Part shown: piece by piece, positions 3,207 through 5,646 of the stretch
How the letters are laid out: each line of letters starts with the position of its first letter
Numbering within the stretch: position 1 is the first letter of the stretch
From: Candidatus Heimdallarchaeota archaeon
Lineage (GTDB): Archaea; Asgardarchaeota; Heimdallarchaeia; JABLTI01
DNA length: 5,646 bases
Assembly: GCA_030667035.1 (NCBI GenBank)
Contig: DAOUWQ010000122.1
Span: 1 to 5,646, forward strand
Reading direction: 5' to 3'
Program-made: the position numbers and the translations under genes
Notes under the pieces: model-generated
Told to the model about the DNA's origin: nothing
The model's database searches: none
Seen by the model: the letters and a program-made list of their open reading frames with translations, nothing else

Positions 3207-5646
3207 ATGTCCAGAAACAGGAAAAATAAACAAGACGAAATCGATAAGAAAATTGCTGAAGCAGGTCCTGATCAAGCATTTCATGCTATGGATACTGGAG
3301 AAGTATTAGAAAAGCTTGACGTCAATCCCTCTAAGGGGTTGGATGAAAAAGAGATTGCCTACAGAGTAGAGAAATATGGATTGAATATTTTAGTTGAAAA
3401 AGACAAAACTAATCTCATACTTCTGTTTCTAGGTCAATTTTTCGATATCTTAATCGGTCTTCTATTTATTGCTGCACTTGTTTCAATTATTTTCAAAGAA
3501 TATGTTGAAGCAGGTGTAATTTTTGCGATCGTTATTATTAACGGTTTAATTGGTTTTATCCAAGAGTATCAAGCAGAAAAATCATTAGAAGAGCTAAAAA
3601 AAATGGTGAGCAAGGAAGTTCGAGTTATTCGTTATGGTGACGAACATGTAATTGATTCGAAAAATCTTGTTGTAGGTGATATTGTTCTAATTGAGGCAGG
3701 TGAAAAGGTTCCAGCAGATATGAGATTACTTGAGTCAACCAGTTTAAAGGTAGATGAGAGTGCACTGACAGGTGAATCTATTAGTCTCAGTAAAAATTCC
3801 AAACAGCTTATAGCTGTTAATGCAGTTGTTGGCGATCGTCGCAATATGCTTTTCATGGGTACAACAGTTACTTATGGTAGAGCAAAAGCGATTGTTGTTG
3901 ATACGGGTATGGAAACCGAAATGGGTAAAATAGCTGCATTAATGCAAAGCGAAAAGGATGAACCCACACCTCTCCAAAAGAATCTTGATAAACTTGGCAA
4001 AGTACTTGGTTTAACAATAATAGTTATTTGTGCAGTTGTTTTTGGAGCTACAATATTACATGAGGTTGCAGTATTACATGAGGTAGAAATTGATCATGTG
4101 GTTGAAGCATTAGAAAATGCTATTGCATTAGCAGTTTCAGCTATTCCAGAAGGGTTGCCAGCAGCTATAACACTTACTTATGCTATTGGTGTAAGAATGA
4201 TGGCAAAACAAAATGCTATTGTTTCCCGTTTACCTGCTGTTGAAACATTAGGTATAGTTGATGTTATTTGTAGTGATAAAACAGGCACATTAACAAAGAA
4301 TGAAATGACAGTTGTAGAAGTTAGAACACTAAATCATCGAATTAAAATTACTGGCGAAGGTTACAAACCCATTGGACAATTTATTGAAGATGGTAAGGCA
4401 GTTGATCCGTTACAATCGCCTGATATTGAAAAAATGGCTCGCGTTTCTTTATTATGCAATAATTCAAAAGTACACTTTGACAAAGAAACAGAAGAAATTG
4501 AAATTATTGGTGATCCTACTGAAGTTTCATTGATGGTACTTGCTAGAAAAGCAGGATTGCAAGATGAAACATTATATAAAAGGGAAGCAGAGATATTCTT
4601 TGATTCTCAAAGAAAGCGCATGACAACTATTAATCGATTTTCTGATTCAAAGGAATTTGAAGAAGATCTCATTGCCTACTCTAAAGGGTCGCCTCCTGTT
4701 TTGTTAGAACATTGTAGTTTCATTTCTATTGATGGTAAAGTATCTCCTCTCTCTGATGGCGTTAAAGAAAAAATACTTGAAATGAATGATGAGATGGCTA
4801 CAAGAGCATTGCGAGTATTAGCACTTGCTTACAGAGTTGTGGATGAAAGATTAATTAAAGTTGATAAGGAAGACTTTCTATCTGAACTCGAAGCAAACAT
4901 CGAAACAGACCTTGTATTTCTTGGATTATTAGGTTTAATAGATCCTGCAAGACCAGAAGTCAAAGATGCTTTGCAAAAGTGTCGAACTGCAGGTATTGAG
5001 GCAGTTATGGTCACTGGAGATCAAAAAATAACTGCTGAAGCAATTGCCAAAGATATTGGTTTAGTTCAAGGCGATAAATGGAAAACCATTACTGGTGTTG
5101 AATTAGAAGCAATGTCTGATGAAGAATTGAATGATATTATCGAGGATGTTTCAATCTTTGCCAGAGTAAGTCCAGAACACAAACACAGAATTGTTAGTAT
5201 GTTCCAAGAAAGAGGACATGTAGTTGCTACTACTGGTGATGGAGTAAACGATGCTCCAGCTATCAAAAAAGCTGATATTGGTATAGCGATGGGTATTCAA
5301 GGAACTGATGTTACTCGAGAAGCTGCACAAATGGTCCTTGCAGATGATAATTTCGCAACAATAGTAGATGCAGTAGAACGAGGAAGAACAATATTCCAAA
5401 ATATGCTAAAATTCATCAGATATCTTATTGCAAGTAATTTTGATGAGATTCTAACAGTATTTGTTTGCGTTGTTTTCTTAGGTTTAGGATCACCCTACAC
5501 TGCTATCCAAATTCTTTGGATCAACCTAGTAACCGATGGATTGCCGGCTATTGCTCTAAGTGTAGATCCACCATTTGAAGGTATTATGCGTGAACCTCCA
5601 AGAAAGAAAGACGCAGGATTTATGAAAGATATCTATATCTTTTCAG
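3207..5646 (+). CDS. P2A (SERCA-type) Ca2+-transporting P-type ATPase, C-terminus missing
   Basis: There are 813 complete codons with no stop; about 100 residues (M7-M10) lie beyond the right edge. The protein pumps cations, most likely Ca2+, across the cytoplasmic membrane using ATP through a phospho-aspartate. In order: N-terminal cation-ATPase domain (about 24-75), M1 and M2 (about 77-118), actuator domain with TGES (188-191), M3 (about 267-284), M4 with IPEGLP (313-318), DKTGTLT with phosphorylated Asp357, N domain with Phe465 and KGSP (493-496), DPAR (579-582), TGD (603-605), TGDGVND (676-682), then M5 and M6. The SERCA ion ligands are kept: Glu315 (E309), Asn744 and Glu747 (N768, E771), Asn773, Thr776 and Asp777 (N796, T799, D800). 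The E908 equivalent in M8 is not visible. ATG 3207 is fixed by the TGA just before it. An 18-bp in-frame tandem repeat (4054-4084) lengthens the M3-M4 loop. The gene has its own TATA-like element and an operator-like repeat. Confidence 0.93.
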   Translation, partial: MSRNRKNKQDEIDKKIAEAGPDQAFHAMDTGEVLEKLDVNPSKGLDEKEIAYRVEKYGLNILVEKDKTNLILLFLGQFFDILIGLLFIAALVSIIFKEYVEAGVIFAIVIINGLIGFIQEYQAEKSLEELKKMVSKEVRVIRYGDEHVIDSKNLVVGDIVLIEAGEKVPADMRLLESTSLKVDESALTGESISLSKNSKQLIAVNAVVGDRRNMLFMGTTVTYGRAKAIVVDTGMETEMGKIAALMQSEKDEPTPLQKNLDKLGKVLGLTIIVICAVVFGATILHEVAVLHEVEIDHVVEALENAIALAVSAIPEGLPAAITLTYAIGVRMMAKQNAIVSRLPAVETLGIVDVICSDKTGTLTKNEMTVVEVRTLNHRIKITGEGYKPIGQFIEDGKAVDPLQSPDIEKMARVSLLCNNSKVHFDKETEEIEIIGDPTEVSLMVLARKAGLQDETLYKREAEIFFDSQRKRMTTINRFSDSKEFEEDLIAYSKGSPPVLLEHCSFISIDGKVSPLSDGVKEKILEMNDEMATRALRVLALAYRVVDERLIKVDKEDFLSELEANIETDLVFLGLLGLIDPARPEVKDALQKCRTAGIEAVMVTGDQKITAEAIAKDIGLVQGDKWKTITGVELEAMSDEELNDIIEDVSIFARVSPEHKHRIVSMFQERGHVVATTGDGVNDAPAIKKADIGIAMGIQGTDVTREAAQMVLADDNFATIVDAVERGRTIFQNMLKFIRYLIASNFDEILTVFVCVVFLGLGSPYTAIQILWINLVTDGLPAIALSVDPPFEGIMREPPRKKDAGFMKDIYIFS
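4054..4084 (+). repeat. in-frame tandem duplication in the ATPase M3-M4 loop
   Basis: TATTACATGAGGT occurs at 4054-4066 and again at 4072-4084, identical over 13 bases with an 18-bp period. It encodes two successive LHEV units (284-287 and 290-293) in the extracytoplasmic loop between M3 and M4. The near identity at the DNA level suggests a recent slippage duplication. Confidence 0.8.

Noticed and set aside
3632..5399. Several short minus-strand open frames (3632-3856, 4829-5014, 5066-5266, 5151-5399)
   Set aside because: All are antisense to conserved P-type ATPase domains; their Ser-rich composition is that expected from reverse reading of this coding sequence.
3207..5646. Na+/K+- or H+-type P-type ATPase instead of a Ca2+ pump
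   Set aside because: M4 IPEGLPA and M6 NLVTDG with the N..E pair in M5 match SERCA; the Na,K pump has VPEGL and a D-L-G-T-D segment at these places.

Overview
The window looks like chromosomal DNA of an A+T-rich archaeon. The reasons are a ferredoxin-dependent 2-oxoacid oxidoreductase operon, AT-rich TATA-like elements upstream of genes rather than bacterial -35/-10 pairs, a regulator resembling the archaeal DUF4443 group, and a secreted protein with TSP3-type calcium loops. Such proteins are common in several archaeal lineages. An Asgard-type archaeon is possible, but nothing here proves the lineage.

Left part (1-946, minus strand): a small 2x[4Fe-4S] ferredoxin subunit, then the first 215 residues of a KorA-type 2-oxoacid:ferredoxin oxidoreductase alpha subunit, which runs off the left edge. 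They form one operon reading leftwards: ferredoxin takes the electrons and the alpha subunit is part of the ThDP-dependent catalytic core. The beta (and perhaps gamma) subunit should lie outside the window.

Divergent intergenic region (947-1180): it carries a TATA-like element for the oxidoreductase operon and a 20-bp near-perfect palindrome with a related site about 90 bp away. These are candidate regulator sites.

Middle part (1181-3076, plus strand): three closely spaced genes, probably one transcript. They encode a two-helix membrane protein with a PH-like C-terminal domain, a secreted membrane-anchored protein with calcium-loop (TSP3-like) repeats, and a winged-helix regulator with a DUF4443-like C-terminal domain. 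None has a gene name I recognise.

Right part (3077-5646, plus strand): a short intergenic region with a strong TATA-like box and operator-like TGGGTA/TACCCA arms, then 813 codons of a P2A (SERCA-type) calcium P-type ATPase truncated by the right edge. All the ion-ligand residues of M4, M5 and M6 that can be seen match those of SERCA.

Taken together, the plus-strand genes may form a calcium-related envelope module: an extracytoplasmic calcium-binding-type protein, a membrane partner, a regulator and a calcium pump. That link rests on gene order and motifs only.
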